Position numbers and translations under genes: made by a program
Notes under the pieces: model-generated
The model's input: only the letters and a program-made list of their open reading frames with translations
Databases searched by the model: none
What the model was told of the DNA's origin: nothing
Shown here: positions 8,956 through 16,082 of the stretch, piece by piece
How positions within the stretch are numbered: position 1 is the first letter of the stretch
Layout of the letters: each line of letters starts with the position of its first letter
Origin: Acidobacteriota bacterium
Lineage (GTDB): Bacteria; Acidobacteriota; Terriglobia; Acidiferrales; UBA7541
Direction: 5' to 3'
Assembly: GCA_013289835.1 (NCBI GenBank)
Contig: JABCZG010000012.1
Location: 1 to 64,000 of the forward strand
DNA length: 64,000 nt

Positions 8956-9900
8956 CTACATCTGGTATAGGTCTCCAGCGAGATACTTGAAACCGGTATC
9001 TACGGCCACGGTGGCTACGGTGCTGCCGCGCCCCAGCTCTTGCGCCAGTTGCAGCGCGGCGGTGACGTTCAGGCCGGAAGATGTGCCGGCGAAGATTCCT
9101 TCCTCCTTTGCGAGGCGTCGCGCCATCTCGCGAGCGGCGGGTTCCTCGACCGTGCGCGCTTCGTCGAAGTCGCCGTCCGTCAGGTGGGATGGCCGGAATC
9201 CGGCGGCGATCCCCTCGACGCGGTGCGGCCCTCCTTTCCCCGTGGTGAGCACGGGAGAGGTTGCAGGCTCGAGCGCCACAATGCGCGTCTTGCATCCGGC
9301 CGCTTTCAGGGCGCGCGAAACTCCGGAGATCATCCCGGCGGTGCCTACTCCTCCACAAAACGCTGTTATGTCCCTGCCGGCTTGCTCGACTAGTTCCGTG
9401 CCGATCCCCATGTAAGCGCGGATGGCGTCCGCGTTATGGAACTGGTCGGTGTAGAAGGTGCCCTGCTGCTGCGCCAGCTCTTCCGCGCGGCGCTTCATTT
9501 GCTGGTACAGCTCCGGAACCAGCTTGCCGTCGGGGGCCGGAATAACCTCCAGGTCGGCGCCGAAAAGACGCATGGTCTGGAGCTTCTCTTTCGAGAATCC
9601 GTCCGAGGAGATGGGCGTGAAGTGGTAGCCCTTGATGGCGCAGACCATCGCGAGAGAGGATCCGGTGCTGCCTCCGGTCCACTCCACCACGCGCATGCCC
9701 GGGCGCAGGTCGCCGCGCGCCTCCGCCCCTTCGATCATCGCCAGCGCCATGCGGTCTTTGTAAGAGCCGGTGGGATTGTAGTACTCCAGCTTGACGAGCA
9801 CCTCGGCCATGGAAGGCGTCACAAGTTTGCGCAGCCTGACCACGGGTGTATTGCCGATCGCCTGCAAGACCGAATCTCGAATTGGATTGCTGTGCGCCAT
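8956..9900 (-). CDS. PLP-dependent cysteine synthase family protein
   Basis: 314 residues, fold type II PLP enzyme. Visible motifs: IGNTPVVRL at the N-terminus, NPTGSYKDRMA with the PLP-binding Lys, GGSTGSSLAM, a PLP-phosphate loop GGVGTAGMISGVS and the C-terminal GTSSGLN. CysK uses an NPxxSxKDR motif; here a Tyr follows the Ser, and the substrate loop reads WTGGSTGSS instead of TSGNTG. It is therefore a member of the cysteine synthase/cystathionine beta-synthase superfamily, but not necessarily an O-acetylserine sulfhydrylase. It converges on the dNK gene and stands alone. Confidence 0.88.
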   Translation of the reverse strand: MAHSNPIRDSVLQAIGNTPVVRLRKLVTPSMAEVLVKLEYYNPTGSYKDRMALAMIEGAEARGDLRPGMRVVEWTGGSTGSSLAMVCAIKGYHFTPISSDGFSKEKLQTMRLFGADLEVIPAPDGKLVPELYQQMKRRAEELAQQQGTFYTDQFHNADAIRAYMGIGTELVEQAGRDITAFCGGVGTAGMISGVSRALKAAGCKTRIVALEPATSPVLTTGKGGPHRVEGIAAGFRPSHLTDGDFDEARTVEEPAAREMARRLAKEEGIFAGTSSGLNVTAALQLAQELGRGSTVATVAVDTGFKYLAGDLYQM

Positions 9901-9995
9901 AGTTTTCTCCCCACGCGCCCAATGACTTGAGCCCGGGGCAGCTTACGTTGGTAGGATGCACGGCAGCAAGATCCGCATTGGCGCGTCGGGAGGAC

Positions 9996-10036
9996 GGATC
10001 GTTACACGTTTCAAGGTTTGAAGGTTGGAACGTTAA
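9996..10036. repeat. Direct repeat copy 1 (ATCGTTACACGTTT...GGAACGTTAAGG)
   Basis: The stretch begins GGATCGTTACACGTTT and ends GGAACGTTAAG. It recurs at 10155-10198 with internal differences. The inner part is made of degenerate 7-8-base units of the type GAACGTT/GAAGGTT. Confidence 0.7.
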
Positions 10037-10154
10037 GGAGGGGGGTACACCCCCGCCCATTACATGGATGAATGTCAAAACAAAGGGGATAGAAAATGGG
10101 CAATTCAGAAGTGTATGAAAACAAAGGGGCGGCTGGAATTTGGTGACTAGGGCG

Positions 10155-10198
10155 AGGATCGTTACACGTTTGAACGTTAGAACGTTGGAACGTTAAGG
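10155..10198. repeat. Direct repeat copy 2 (ATCGTTACACGTTT...GGAACGTTAAGG)
   Basis: Second copy, ~160 bases from the first, again starting GGATCGTTACACGTTTG and built of GAACGTT-like units. The stretch from 9901 to 10251 has no gene; between the copies is AT-richer filler with a small GGGGGTACACCCCC palindrome. Confidence 0.7.
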
Positions 10199-10251
10199 GG
10201 CAGAGCGGAGACCCCACTCCGAGCCGCTCGGAGCGCGCGGTGGAAGCAGCG

Positions 10252-10328
10252 CCCCCCGGGTTTTTTGTAAGTGTTGCATCTAAAGGAGTTAGTTTTTCCG
10301 TAAGTCTTTTGTTTGCAACACTTGCTGG
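10252..10328 (+). repeat. Dispersed palindromic repeat, left half (interrupted by the IS)
   Basis: Starts CCCCCCGGG, then GTAAGTGTTGCATCTAAAGG, AGTTAG, CCGTAAGTC and ends with GCAACACTT, the inverse of AAGTGTTGC. The same layout occurs at 62922-63030. Removing the transposon at 10329-12330 rejoins this half to 12331-12371 and restores one repeat unit. Confidence 0.8.
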
Positions 10329-10354
10329 GGCAATAATATAGTTGACGAATCAAA
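10329..10354 (+). repeat. Left terminal inverted repeat of the IS1595 element
   Basis: Pairs with 12305-12330 (23/26). It includes TTGACG (10342-10347), with a TATTAT (10363-10368) downstream, so the end may carry part of a promoter for the passenger genes. Confidence 0.9.
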
Positions 10355-10393
10355 GGTCTGCATATTATTGTGGAAAGGGCAAAGTACAAGTGA

Positions 10394-11113
10394 GTGGAAA
10401 AGAAGGAACTGCCATACACTCAGGTTCACGTTGGCACCGGAGAACCAATTGAGGAACGTGACCTAGTGGAATTTCGTCTGCTCTATCAAGGCAAACTCCC
10501 GTCCACAGGGAATACAGGCAAGCCAGCGGACGTGCATGAGATTCGTCGTTCTTTCCATCCCCAGTTGCGTCGCCTATGGTTCGTTCTTCCGCAACTTCGG
10601 CAATTGGGCGAATCAATCGGCACAACTGTGTATGGCCGCGAGATTACGGAACAGCAGATTCAAACTCCAGTCTGCCTGACGACCGAACAAGCCATGCACA
10701 AAGCGTTCGAGTCGATGGGGAAGAACTGGAATCGCAGCGGCTATCAATGCGTGCCTCTTGTGACTCAAAATCTTTCGCTGCGGTGTGCTTTGGATATTTT
10801 GCTGCTCCGACCAGACGAAAAGAGGTTCATATTCGAGCAGGGAGACATAGACGGGCAAGTTAAGACGCTGTTTGACGCCCTGAAAATTCCCAAGACATTG
10901 ACAGATGCTGGAGGTTCCGCTCCCCAACAAGATGAGACACCATTTTTCTGCCTTCTCGAAGACGATAGACTAATCTCGGAAGTGCGCGTGCTCTCCGACC
11001 AACTCTTATTGCTTCCTCACGCGAAGACATTAGAGGCCAACGATTGCTTTGCCGCGATTACAGTGAGAGTAAATCACAAATCGCCCAGCACCTTCGACAA
11101 TTGGTTCGCGTAG
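10394..11113 (+). CDS. IS passenger protein, uncharacterised, possibly RusA-like
   Basis: 239 residues from a GTG start 65 bases inside the left end. No signal peptide or membrane segment. The C-terminal half contains QGDIDGQVKTLFDALKIPK, then DETPFFCLLEDDRLISEVRV. A D-x-D pair followed by a later DD is reminiscent of RusA Holliday-junction resolvases (GDLDN...DD), but the overall similarity is weak and this is inference. Its position between IS ends marks it as transposon cargo. Confidence 0.75.
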   Translation: MEKKELPYTQVHVGTGEPIEERDLVEFRLLYQGKLPSTGNTGKPADVHEIRRSFHPQLRRLWFVLPQLRQLGESIGTTVYGREITEQQIQTPVCLTTEQAMHKAFESMGKNWNRSGYQCVPLVTQNLSLRCALDILLLRPDEKRFIFEQGDIDGQVKTLFDALKIPKTLTDAGGSAPQQDETPFFCLLEDDRLISEVRVLSDQLLLLPHAKTLEANDCFAAITVRVNHKSPSTFDNWFA

Positions 11114-11139
11114 AAAAAATCCTGAATCGAGAACCGACT

Positions 11140-11304
11140 ATGAAAACGAAAAAGAAATCTGAGTACAGCAATTTCGAGGCTCTCGCCAATAAACTCATGG
11201 CAGTTCCGCACAGAGAAGTGAAAGCCAAACTGGACGCGAAGGAACGAGCGAAAAAGCGGAAGAAATCTAAGGTTTCTTCCGCTTCGGGCCGCGAGGGAGC
11301 CTAG
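11140..11304 (+). CDS. Small basic IS passenger protein
   Basis: 54 residues: a short helical part (NFEALANKLMAVPHREVKAK) followed by a very basic tail (KERAKKRKKSKVSS). The ATG at 11140 is chosen because the longer in-frame start at 11044 overlaps the upstream gene and adds no recognisable sequence. Small FEAL...VP..E proteins of this type are familiar beside IS1595 transposases; the role is unknown. The 3' end overlaps the convergent transposase gene by 4 bases. Confidence 0.65.
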   Translation: MKTKKKSEYSNFEALANKLMAVPHREVKAKLDAKERAKKRKKSKVSSASGREGA

Positions 11305-12269
11305 TTGGGCAGGCTATGCGTCGTACCAGTCTTGCCAGTGACTTCGGCATAGGTGAGACGCTTTCCAAGGATGTGAGAGGCAACGTGCTCGAATCGCAGA
11401 CCATCGTGAGCCAGTTCGCGGAAGTTGTACCGGAACACCTGTTCGTCCAGATACCGGAACAGATGGAAGGGTTCCACGCTAATGTAGGTGCCTTTCAACT
11501 GGCGCTTGAACAGACTCCAAAAGTTTTCGAGTCCGTTGGTGTGAACCTGTCCGTCAACGTACTTTTCGGCGTGGTCGATAACTTGGTGCTCGAATCCATG
11601 CTCTTTGATTCCCTGATAGGACATGAGCGCATCCGTGTAGATCGCAGAGCCAGCTTTGACGTGAGCGCGGATGTTAGTTTGCAGCGCATGCTTTTTGCGA
11701 TTGCCCACGACAGCGGCGCGAACCTCACCACCACGTTCGAGAATGCCTTGGACCGCGATTTTGTCTTTGGTGCCAGTCTCAGTAATCCGGCGCTTGCGCT
11801 TGTCGGCGTGCATGAATCGGGCCGCACCGCCGACGAAAGTTTCATCTACCTCAACTTCGCCATCGGGACCGCCGAGTTTCAGAAACGAACGGGTCTGCAT
11901 CGCAAGGCGAATCCGATGGAGCATGAACCATGCGGACTTCTGTGTGACACCGAGAGCGCGGCCAATCTCGTAAGAGCTAACGCCGTTCTTGCAGTTCGCA
12001 ATCATCCAAATGGCGACGAGCCACTTGTCGAGAGGCAACGCGGAATCTTCCATGATGGTCCCGACCTTCACGGTGAACTGCCGATGGTCATGGACGCTCT
12101 TGCATTGCCACTTCCGCTGATTCTGGAGGAACACGGCATCTTCGCGCCCGCAAGTGGGGCAGGTCACAACGCCATCCGGCCAGCGCAACTTAACCATGAA
12201 GTTGAGGCAGTTATCGGGGTCTGCGAAGTGAACGATGGCTTGCTGAAGAGTCTTTGGCTTGGCACTCAT
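11301..12269 (-). CDS. IS1595-family (ISXO2-like) transposase
   Basis: 322 residues from ATG at 12269, which follows GAGGGACGCC; a GTG at 12281 would lie at the predicted transcription start. An N-terminal zinc ribbon uses C37, C40, C56 and H60. The DDE-type core has D142 (VEVDETFVGG), D213 (IYTDALMSY) and N245 (HTNGLENFWS), the DDN arrangement of IS1595, with K255 and the basic FKRQLKG following. A helix-turn-helix-like GVSSYEIGRALGVTQKSAW lies at residues 96-114. All catalytic residues are present. Confidence 0.95.
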   Translation of the reverse strand: MSAKPKTLQQAIVHFADPDNCLNFMVKLRWPDGVVTCPTCGREDAVFLQNQRKWQCKSVHDHRQFTVKVGTIMEDSALPLDKWLVAIWMIANCKNGVSSYEIGRALGVTQKSAWFMLHRIRLAMQTRSFLKLGGPDGEVEVDETFVGGAARFMHADKRKRRITETGTKDKIAVQGILERGGEVRAAVVGNRKKHALQTNIRAHVKAGSAIYTDALMSYQGIKEHGFEHQVIDHAEKYVDGQVHTNGLENFWSLFKRQLKGTYISVEPFHLFRYLDEQVFRYNFRELAHDGLRFEHVASHILGKRLTYAEVTGKTGTTHSLPN

Positions 12270-12288
12270 GGCGTCCCTCACAAGCCAA

Positions 12289-12317
12289 ATAGTAGCCTAG
12301 CCCGTTTGATTTGTCAA
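12289..12317 (-). promoter_or_regulatory. Transposase promoter spanning the right inverted repeat
   Basis: On the minus strand TTGACA (12312-12317) and TACTAT (12289-12294) are separated by exactly 17 bases. The -35 is part of the terminal inverted repeat. Confidence 0.75.
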
Positions 12318-12330
12318 GTATATTGTTGCC
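12305..12330 (-). repeat. Right terminal inverted repeat of the IS1595 element
   Basis: Reads GGCAACAATATACTTGAC inward from 12330; partner of 10329-10354. It is flanked outside by the CTTGCTGG duplication. Confidence 0.9.
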
Positions 12331-12371
12331 CTTGCTGGGAGGTCCATAAGTGTTGCCGCTAAAGGAGTTAC
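12331..12371 (+). repeat. Dispersed palindromic repeat, right half
   Basis: Begins with the target duplication CTTGCTGG and continues to CATAAGTGTTGCCGCTAAAG and GAGTTACG, a second AAGTGTT...CTAAAGGAGTTA unit. It completes the repeat begun at 10252. Confidence 0.75.
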
Positions 12372-12484
12372 GCTTCGTTCCTCAGGGCGGGTGGCGGGGT
12401 GGTTTTCGTCGCCCCGACAAGGTCGGGGCAGGCGGTCGCGAGATAGAGAGGCTGACCGGGGTTGGTGGCTGACGATCACAATTT

Positions 12485-12513
12485 ATGTTACCATAGAGTA
12501 CTATTACTGTCAA
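12485..12513 (-). promoter_or_regulatory. Consensus sigma-70 promoter with no recognisable gene behind it
   Basis: Minus strand TTGACA (12508-12513), 17-base spacer, TAACAT (12485-12490). It points toward lower coordinates, where only a short GC-rich palindrome (GCCCCGAC/GTCGGGGC, about 12412-12430) and the repeat lie before the IS. It sits just downstream of the broken antitoxin gene, where a toxin gene would be expected. Confidence 0.65.
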
Positions 12514-12584
12514 GGAAAAGTTTGGGCGACGAAAGGGTTGAAGGGAAAGGAGTTGAAAGGACGGGGGTTGGCGATGCCGGAGTG

Positions 12585-12862
12585 TCAGGGTTCGCTAAGC
12601 GGCTCGCGATGGCTGGCGATGGCGGCTTCCACGTCTTTCGAGAAGCCGGGATCGATCGTGGCAACGGAATCTTTGGGGAGCAGCGCGATGCATTCGGAGA
12701 TGGTGCGGCGAGGCGAGGCGGCTCGGCGGAATGAAGAATAGCGACGGGCCGGGTGTCATCCTCGATGACGATTTCGGCTCCAGCGCGCACACGGTCCAGG
12801 AGCGTCGCGACGGTGGTTGCCGCAGCCTCCTTTGTCGAAATGCGAATCACGTGCTTGGCCAT
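12585..12862 (-). pseudogene. Phd/YefM-type antitoxin, frameshifted by a 5-bp duplication
   Basis: The N-terminal part MAKHVIRISTKEAAATTVAT through AGAEIVIEDDTRPVAILHSA is a typical Phd-like antitoxin. After EPPR the frame breaks; the family sequence resumes two frames away as TISECIALLPKDSVATIDPG then FSKDVEAAIASHREPLSEP and a stop at 12585. At the break, AGGCG occurs twice in tandem (12711-12720 region); removing one copy restores EPPRRTISEC. TATAAT on the minus strand (12869-12874) lies six bases before the ATG, so the mRNA was probably leaderless. No PIN toxin follows. Confidence 0.85.
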
Positions 12863-12915
12863 AGAGCGATTATACACCCAGCGGGGATGGCGTTTCGAAG
12901 GGGCAGGGAAAGAGG

Positions 12916-14298
12916 CTAGCGAAAAGCAGCCCCACCGTTGCAGACCCCGCAACGATGGGCCACCCAAAGGTGTTTTTCGGAATTGAGGCGCGGCCACCCG
13001 CGCGCTACCATTCCAAGTCCAGCCTCACGGAGCATTTGGGCGGTCAGTTCGCCTTGGTTTTGACCGTTGAGCGTGCCGAGAATTGGGTGTCCGGTTTGGA
13101 CATAGAGTTCGTTTGATTGCGCCCGGAGAATGATCTCGTCTCTCTTGGCGCTTTTTCTGTAGTTAAGGACTACCCAGTACTCTATACCGATGCTTGCTTC
13201 TTGTGAGCCTTGGGGCACAAAGTATTCCATCGGGCGGTGATGCCGTATTTCTGAGCCGGAACCTTCTTCTTCTTCCTTTTCCTTTGGAGATTTCGACAAA
13301 AGCTTCATTAGGCGATTGCGGCTTCCCGTTACGAGCTCATCTCGCGCTCTTTCCGGATTTCGCAAGTCGATTAGCCTGAACGGAAAGAGTGGGTCGAATA
13401 AGGTGCAGTGGAGATAGTGATACAGGTTCCCGGGGCTAGGAGCCAGGCTCCCGGCAAGATCTGGCAATTTGTACGAGTAATGTCGGACGAGAGTGCCTTT
13501 TGTGAGGACGTACTGTTTTAGTCCGTCGCGAGGGCTAAGAATCTCGATCGGGCCGTGCCCCACTTGGCAGGACGGCACGGAGACCTTGCCAGCTGAGTCC
13601 CTTAGGCACAGATAGGCGTAAGTGTCTTCTTTGTAGGTTTCGTTCAGATTCAATACCCTTATGAGTGTGAATCCGACTACATTGGGGTCGTCTCGGTGTC
13701 GGGAAATAATTAAGGCATAGTCGCAGAAGGCCAGCGCGGACGCGCCACCTTGTCCGAATGCGCCAATTAGATACCATTTCTTTATCTTATTTCCCGATTG
13801 CAAGCTGAGGATGGTGCCGGGGAATTCGCTTGGTCTAATGCCTATGCCATCATCCAGTACATCTATGGTGGGTGCCAACTCCATTCCGCTAGAGTGGAGA
13901 ACCATCATAATTCTCTTGTCATAGTTGTGGTCGCCAAAGTTCCAGTTGAAAAGTCCATCTTCTGGGCCTGTCATTGGTCGGCCAAACCATTGCTTGGCGG
14001 CAGCTCTCGCGCTTGATGGAGAGGGAACGTTTGGGGAAGCCCGGTCCTCGAGGACTGCATCCGTCGCGTTGGTGAGCCTCTCGGTCAGGCTACGTCCGGG
14101 TTTGGTACCGAGTCCGATGGATGAGATGTTAGACGGATTGTCGCCGAAGGCGTGCCACGAAAAGCTAAAGGGCCCGAATGGCTGATCAAGCTCTGCGTTG
14201 CCTGGATCTCCGATTTCTCGGCGGATCTCTGTTATCGCTTCGTTAGAAGTTGCGGCGAGCAGCGAATTCAAGACATCCTGAGAGTTCCGTAGTTGCAT
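12916..14298 (-). CDS. GHKL-superfamily ATPase, orphan, C-terminus invaded by a palindromic repeat
   Basis: 460 residues from ATG 14298 (GGGGGAG three bases upstream; TTG at 14310 is the alternative). The Bergerat ATP fold is clear: N-box LTERLTNATDAVLE (E73, N77, D80), G1 box VLDDGIGI (D149, G151, G153), lid LIGAFGQGGASALAF (residues 177-191). This matches the HSP90/MORC/MutL-like ATPases found in defence or DNA-manipulation systems rather than histidine kinases, as no kinase domain is present. Residues after LNSEKHLW (WVAHRCGVCNGGAAFR) are translated from an intergenic-type palindrome (12932-12958), so the native C-terminus is probably lost. It lies 31 bases or more from VapBC with no evident partner gene. 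Confidence 0.85.
   Translation of the reverse strand: MQLRNSQDVLNSLLAATSNEAITEIRREIGDPGNAELDQPFGPFSFSWHAFGDNPSNISSIGLGTKPGRSLTERLTNATDAVLEDRASPNVPSPSSARAAAKQWFGRPMTGPEDGLFNWNFGDHNYDKRIMMVLHSSGMELAPTIDVLDDGIGIRPSEFPGTILSLQSGNKIKKWYLIGAFGQGGASALAFCDYALIISRHRDDPNVVGFTLIRVLNLNETYKEDTYAYLCLRDSAGKVSVPSCQVGHGPIEILSPRDGLKQYVLTKGTLVRHYSYKLPDLAGSLAPSPGNLYHYLHCTLFDPLFPFRLIDLRNPERARDELVTGSRNRLMKLLSKSPKEKEEEEGSGSEIRHHRPMEYFVPQGSQEASIGIEYWVVLNYRKSAKRDEIILRAQSNELYVQTGHPILGTLNGQNQGELTAQMLREAGLGMVARGWPRLNSEKHLWVAHRCGVCNGGAAFR
12932..12958. repeat. Palindrome CCACCGTTGC...GCAACGATGG inside the ATPase 3' end
   Basis: Arms 12932-12941 and 12949-12958 pair with one mismatch around AGACCCC; a second small hairpin CACCCAAAGGTG follows at 12961-12972. 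The structure looks like intergenic repeat material rather than coding sequence. Confidence 0.65.
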
Positions 14299-14341
14299 CT
14301 TCTCCCCCAAGCAAATAGCGTCAGATGAGAGGCTCTATTGT

Positions 14342-14746
14342 TCATCCTGTCGTCCAGATAATTTGAACTGCCTTTTCGATGTGGGTGAAATCCTTGTCGC
14401 TCGTTGCGAGGGAGGCTTTGCGGTGAGAGGCGAGGGCTGCGGCGAAGGCGTCGACGTAGGGGAGTTTGTGTTCGGCGCGCAGTTCGGCGGCGAGGCGGGT
14501 CAACTCGAGATCGACGTCAACGAGTTCCAGGGGGAGTTGGGCGATGTCTTCGAGGACTTTACGGGCGACTCCCGGGCCCTTGGCTCGCCATGTGGAATAG
14601 TAGACCTCACCCCAATTCACAACGGACATGAACAACTGGCGTTTCCCATCGACGGCCAGTCGGATCAGGTCTTCGACTTTTTCGGCGCCGGGGCGGTCTT
14701 CGAAAAAGGTGACGAGGGCGCTGGCGTCGAGGACAACACGTTTCAC
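14342..14746 (-). CDS. vapC: VapC-type PIN-domain toxin
   Basis: 134 residues. The PIN RNase acidic residues are visible: D7 (VLDASALVTFF), E47 (VVNWGEVYY), D99 (LPYVDAFAAA) and D117/D119 (LATSDKDF). Expected to cleave RNA, often tRNA, when released from its antitoxin. Its ATG overlaps the antitoxin stop (ATGA), a classic TA operon, antitoxin first. Complete and probably functional. Confidence 0.93.
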   Translation of the reverse strand: MKRVVLDASALVTFFEDRPGAEKVEDLIRLAVDGKRQLFMSVVNWGEVYYSTWRAKGPGVARKVLEDIAQLPLELVDVDLELTRLAAELRAEHKLPYVDAFAAALASHRKASLATSDKDFTHIEKAVQIIWTTG

Positions 14747-14979
14747 AGTTCGCGCTCACGCTTCCGTTCTTCGAGGAGGTACTTGAGAGCGGACGGTTCG
14801 CCGCGGAGCGAGCCGCGGAGGCTGCGGATAAATTCGGGGGTGAGCGGCTGGAGGACGAGGCGGTTTTCCTCTTCGAGGAAGGCGACCTGGGTACCTTTTT
14901 TGATGGAGTATTTGCGGCGAAGCTTGGAAGGGATGACCAGCTGGCCTTTGGTGGTGACGGTGGAGACTTCGGTTTTCAT
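14743..14979 (-). CDS. vapB: AbrB/MazE-type antitoxin (VapB)
   Basis: 78 residues from ATG 14979: SpoVT/AbrB swapped-hairpin domain (STVTTKGQLVIPSKLRRKYS) followed by a basic C-terminal tail (LLEERKREREL) that would wrap the toxin. A longer frame to 15033 is excluded because the promoter lies inside it. GGAG five bases before the ATG supports this start. Confidence 0.9.
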   Translation of the reverse strand: MKTEVSTVTTKGQLVIPSKLRRKYSIKKGTQVAFLEEENRLVLQPLTPEFIRSLRGSLRGEPSALKYLLEERKREREL

Positions 14980-15004
14980 GGGGGCTCCGAGAAGGATCGA
15001 GAGA

Positions 15005-15033
15005 AGTATACCGATGCAAAGAATGTAAGTCAA
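15005..15033 (-). promoter_or_regulatory. Promoter of the vapBC operon
   Basis: TTGACT (15028-15033), 17-base spacer, TATACT (15005-15010) on the minus strand, 25 bases before the vapB ATG. Autoregulation by VapB binding here is usual for such operons. Confidence 0.75.
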
Positions 15034-15131
15034 CAGTAGGAATGGCTTACGCCGTTGCCTAATGTAGGAAAGTAGAAGATGGAAAAGTGAAATTGGAAAA
15101 TGGGGGGAGAAGCGAAGAGGAAGAGAGATTT

Positions 15132-15172
15132 CTCACATCCGCAGGCCGACCGATTCGCAGGAGCGAATCGGG
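15132..15172 (+). repeat. 41-bp hairpin repeat, copy 1
   Basis: CTCACATCCGCAGGCCGACC followed by GATTCGC-AGGA-GCGAATC. The second copy (15688-15728) keeps the flank exactly but has a different stem. Confidence 0.75.
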
Positions 15173-15234
15173 GAGAAAAAATCGGCCTGCTCCGTTCGAA
15201 ATGACAGGCGGGGGAGAGGGCTGGGGAGGTGGGC

Positions 15235-15616
15235 ATGACGTTGGAAGAGGCCATGTTGGAGGTTTGGCGGCAGGCGTTGGCGGAAGGGGCGGAGAGCGGG
15301 GAGGAAGGAAAACTAGAAACTAGAAGGCAGAAACTAGAAAGCGGACAGGGAAAGGACGGTCCTAGGAGCGTGGAATTGGATGGGAAGAAGTTTGCGGTGC
15401 GGGAGACGGCGCGGAAGCGGTTGCGGGAGGTGGATTTTGTGTTTGAGGGGCAGGCTTTGCGGGGGTTCGAGCAGAATCCGAAGACGGAGTCGCGGTGGCG
15501 CAGTTGGCGCGGAAGGGGCACAAGGTGATGCAGTTTTTGGCGGCGGGGCGGTATGTGGGGGGGTGGTGGATGGGAAAGTTGTGATGTATGGGGGGAAGAA
15601 GAAAACTAGAAGCTAG
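15235..15616 (+). pseudogene. Small uncharacterised acidobacterial gene broken by repeat insertion and two frameshifts
   Basis: MTLEEAMLEVWRQALAEGAES continues, after an insertion, with SVELDGKKFAVRETARKRLR, EVDFVFEGQALRGFEQNPKT and ESRW. Then a missing base moves the frame to AQLARKGHKVMQFLAAGRYV, and a second shift in a G-run leads to VDGKVVMYGGKKK. About 60 bases of GAAACTAGAAGGC-type repeat (15305-15365) are inserted after residue 21. The reconstructed protein would be ~85 residues with no known domain. Confidence 0.7.
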
Positions 15617-16042
15617 AAGGCAGAAACTAGAAGGCGGAAAGAAGAAATTGGAAAATGGGGGAGAAAGGCGAAAGAGGAAGAGGCATTCCTCACATCCGCA
15701 GGCCGACCGTTTCACAGGAGTGAAAGGGAAAAGGCGAAGAGGAAGAGAGATTCTTCGCGCAGAGAACGCGCGAAGAGGCAGCGGTCTTCACTACGTTCAG
15801 AATGACGGGCGGGGAGGCGGGAAGAGGAGCGCCAATCTCCCGATTGGCGAGTCCGACGGAGAAGCGAAAAGCGGATCCCTCGGCTGCGCTCGGGATGATA
15901 TAGGGCAGGAGGAGGAGGGCCGCCCTGAAGGGCGCCGCTACGGGGGGCAGGGGAATGGAAAAGAAAGAGGGCGCAACCAGCTGCGCGTCTACAAGGCGAA
16001 GGGCGAAGAAGGGCCGGGCTGAAGCCCGGCCTCTACATGGGC
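15617..16042. other. Purine-rich intergenic filler with small hairpins
   Basis: Strongly strand-biased GA-rich DNA with repeated GAAACTAGAAG units and short palindromes such as GCCCTGAAGGGC and GGGCCGGGCTGAAGCCCGGCC. Long open frames exist only because stop codons are rare in this composition; no gene is supported. The stretch 15034-15234 is similar. Confidence 0.65.
15688..15728 (+). repeat. 41-bp hairpin repeat, copy 2
   Basis: CTCACATCCGCAGGCCGACC followed by TTTCAC-AGGA-GTGAAA. Paired changes relative to copy 1 keep the stem and the AGGA loop. Confidence 0.75.
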
Positions 16043-16071
16043 AGAGCACAGTCAGGAGTGACTGTGTTACA
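16043..16071 (+). repeat. Hairpin repeat CACAGTCA-GGAG-TGACTGTG, copy 1
   Basis: Perfect 8-bp stem with GGAG loop, followed by TTACA. An identical copy is at 16083-16111 and a variant at 26732-26753. Confidence 0.8.
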
Positions 16072-16082
16072 GGGCAAGGAGA

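Larger units (their letters stand above)
10329..12330. mobile_element. Complete IS1595-family element with two passenger genes
   Basis: The left end begins GGCAATAATATAGTTGAC and the right end, read inward on the minus strand, begins GGCAACAATATACTTGAC; 23 of the first 26 positions match. CTTGCTGG at 10321-10328 is repeated exactly at 12331-12338, an 8-bp target-site duplication, which is the length known for IS1595. Inside are an IS1595/ISXO2-type transposase on the minus strand and two plus-strand passenger genes. The intact ends, duplication and full-length transposase indicate a recent, probably active insertion of 2,002 bp. Confidence 0.95.

Noticed and set aside
15034..16042. Several open frames in purine-rich DNA
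   Set aside because: Strand-biased composition removes stop codons; repeats and fillers explain the frames.
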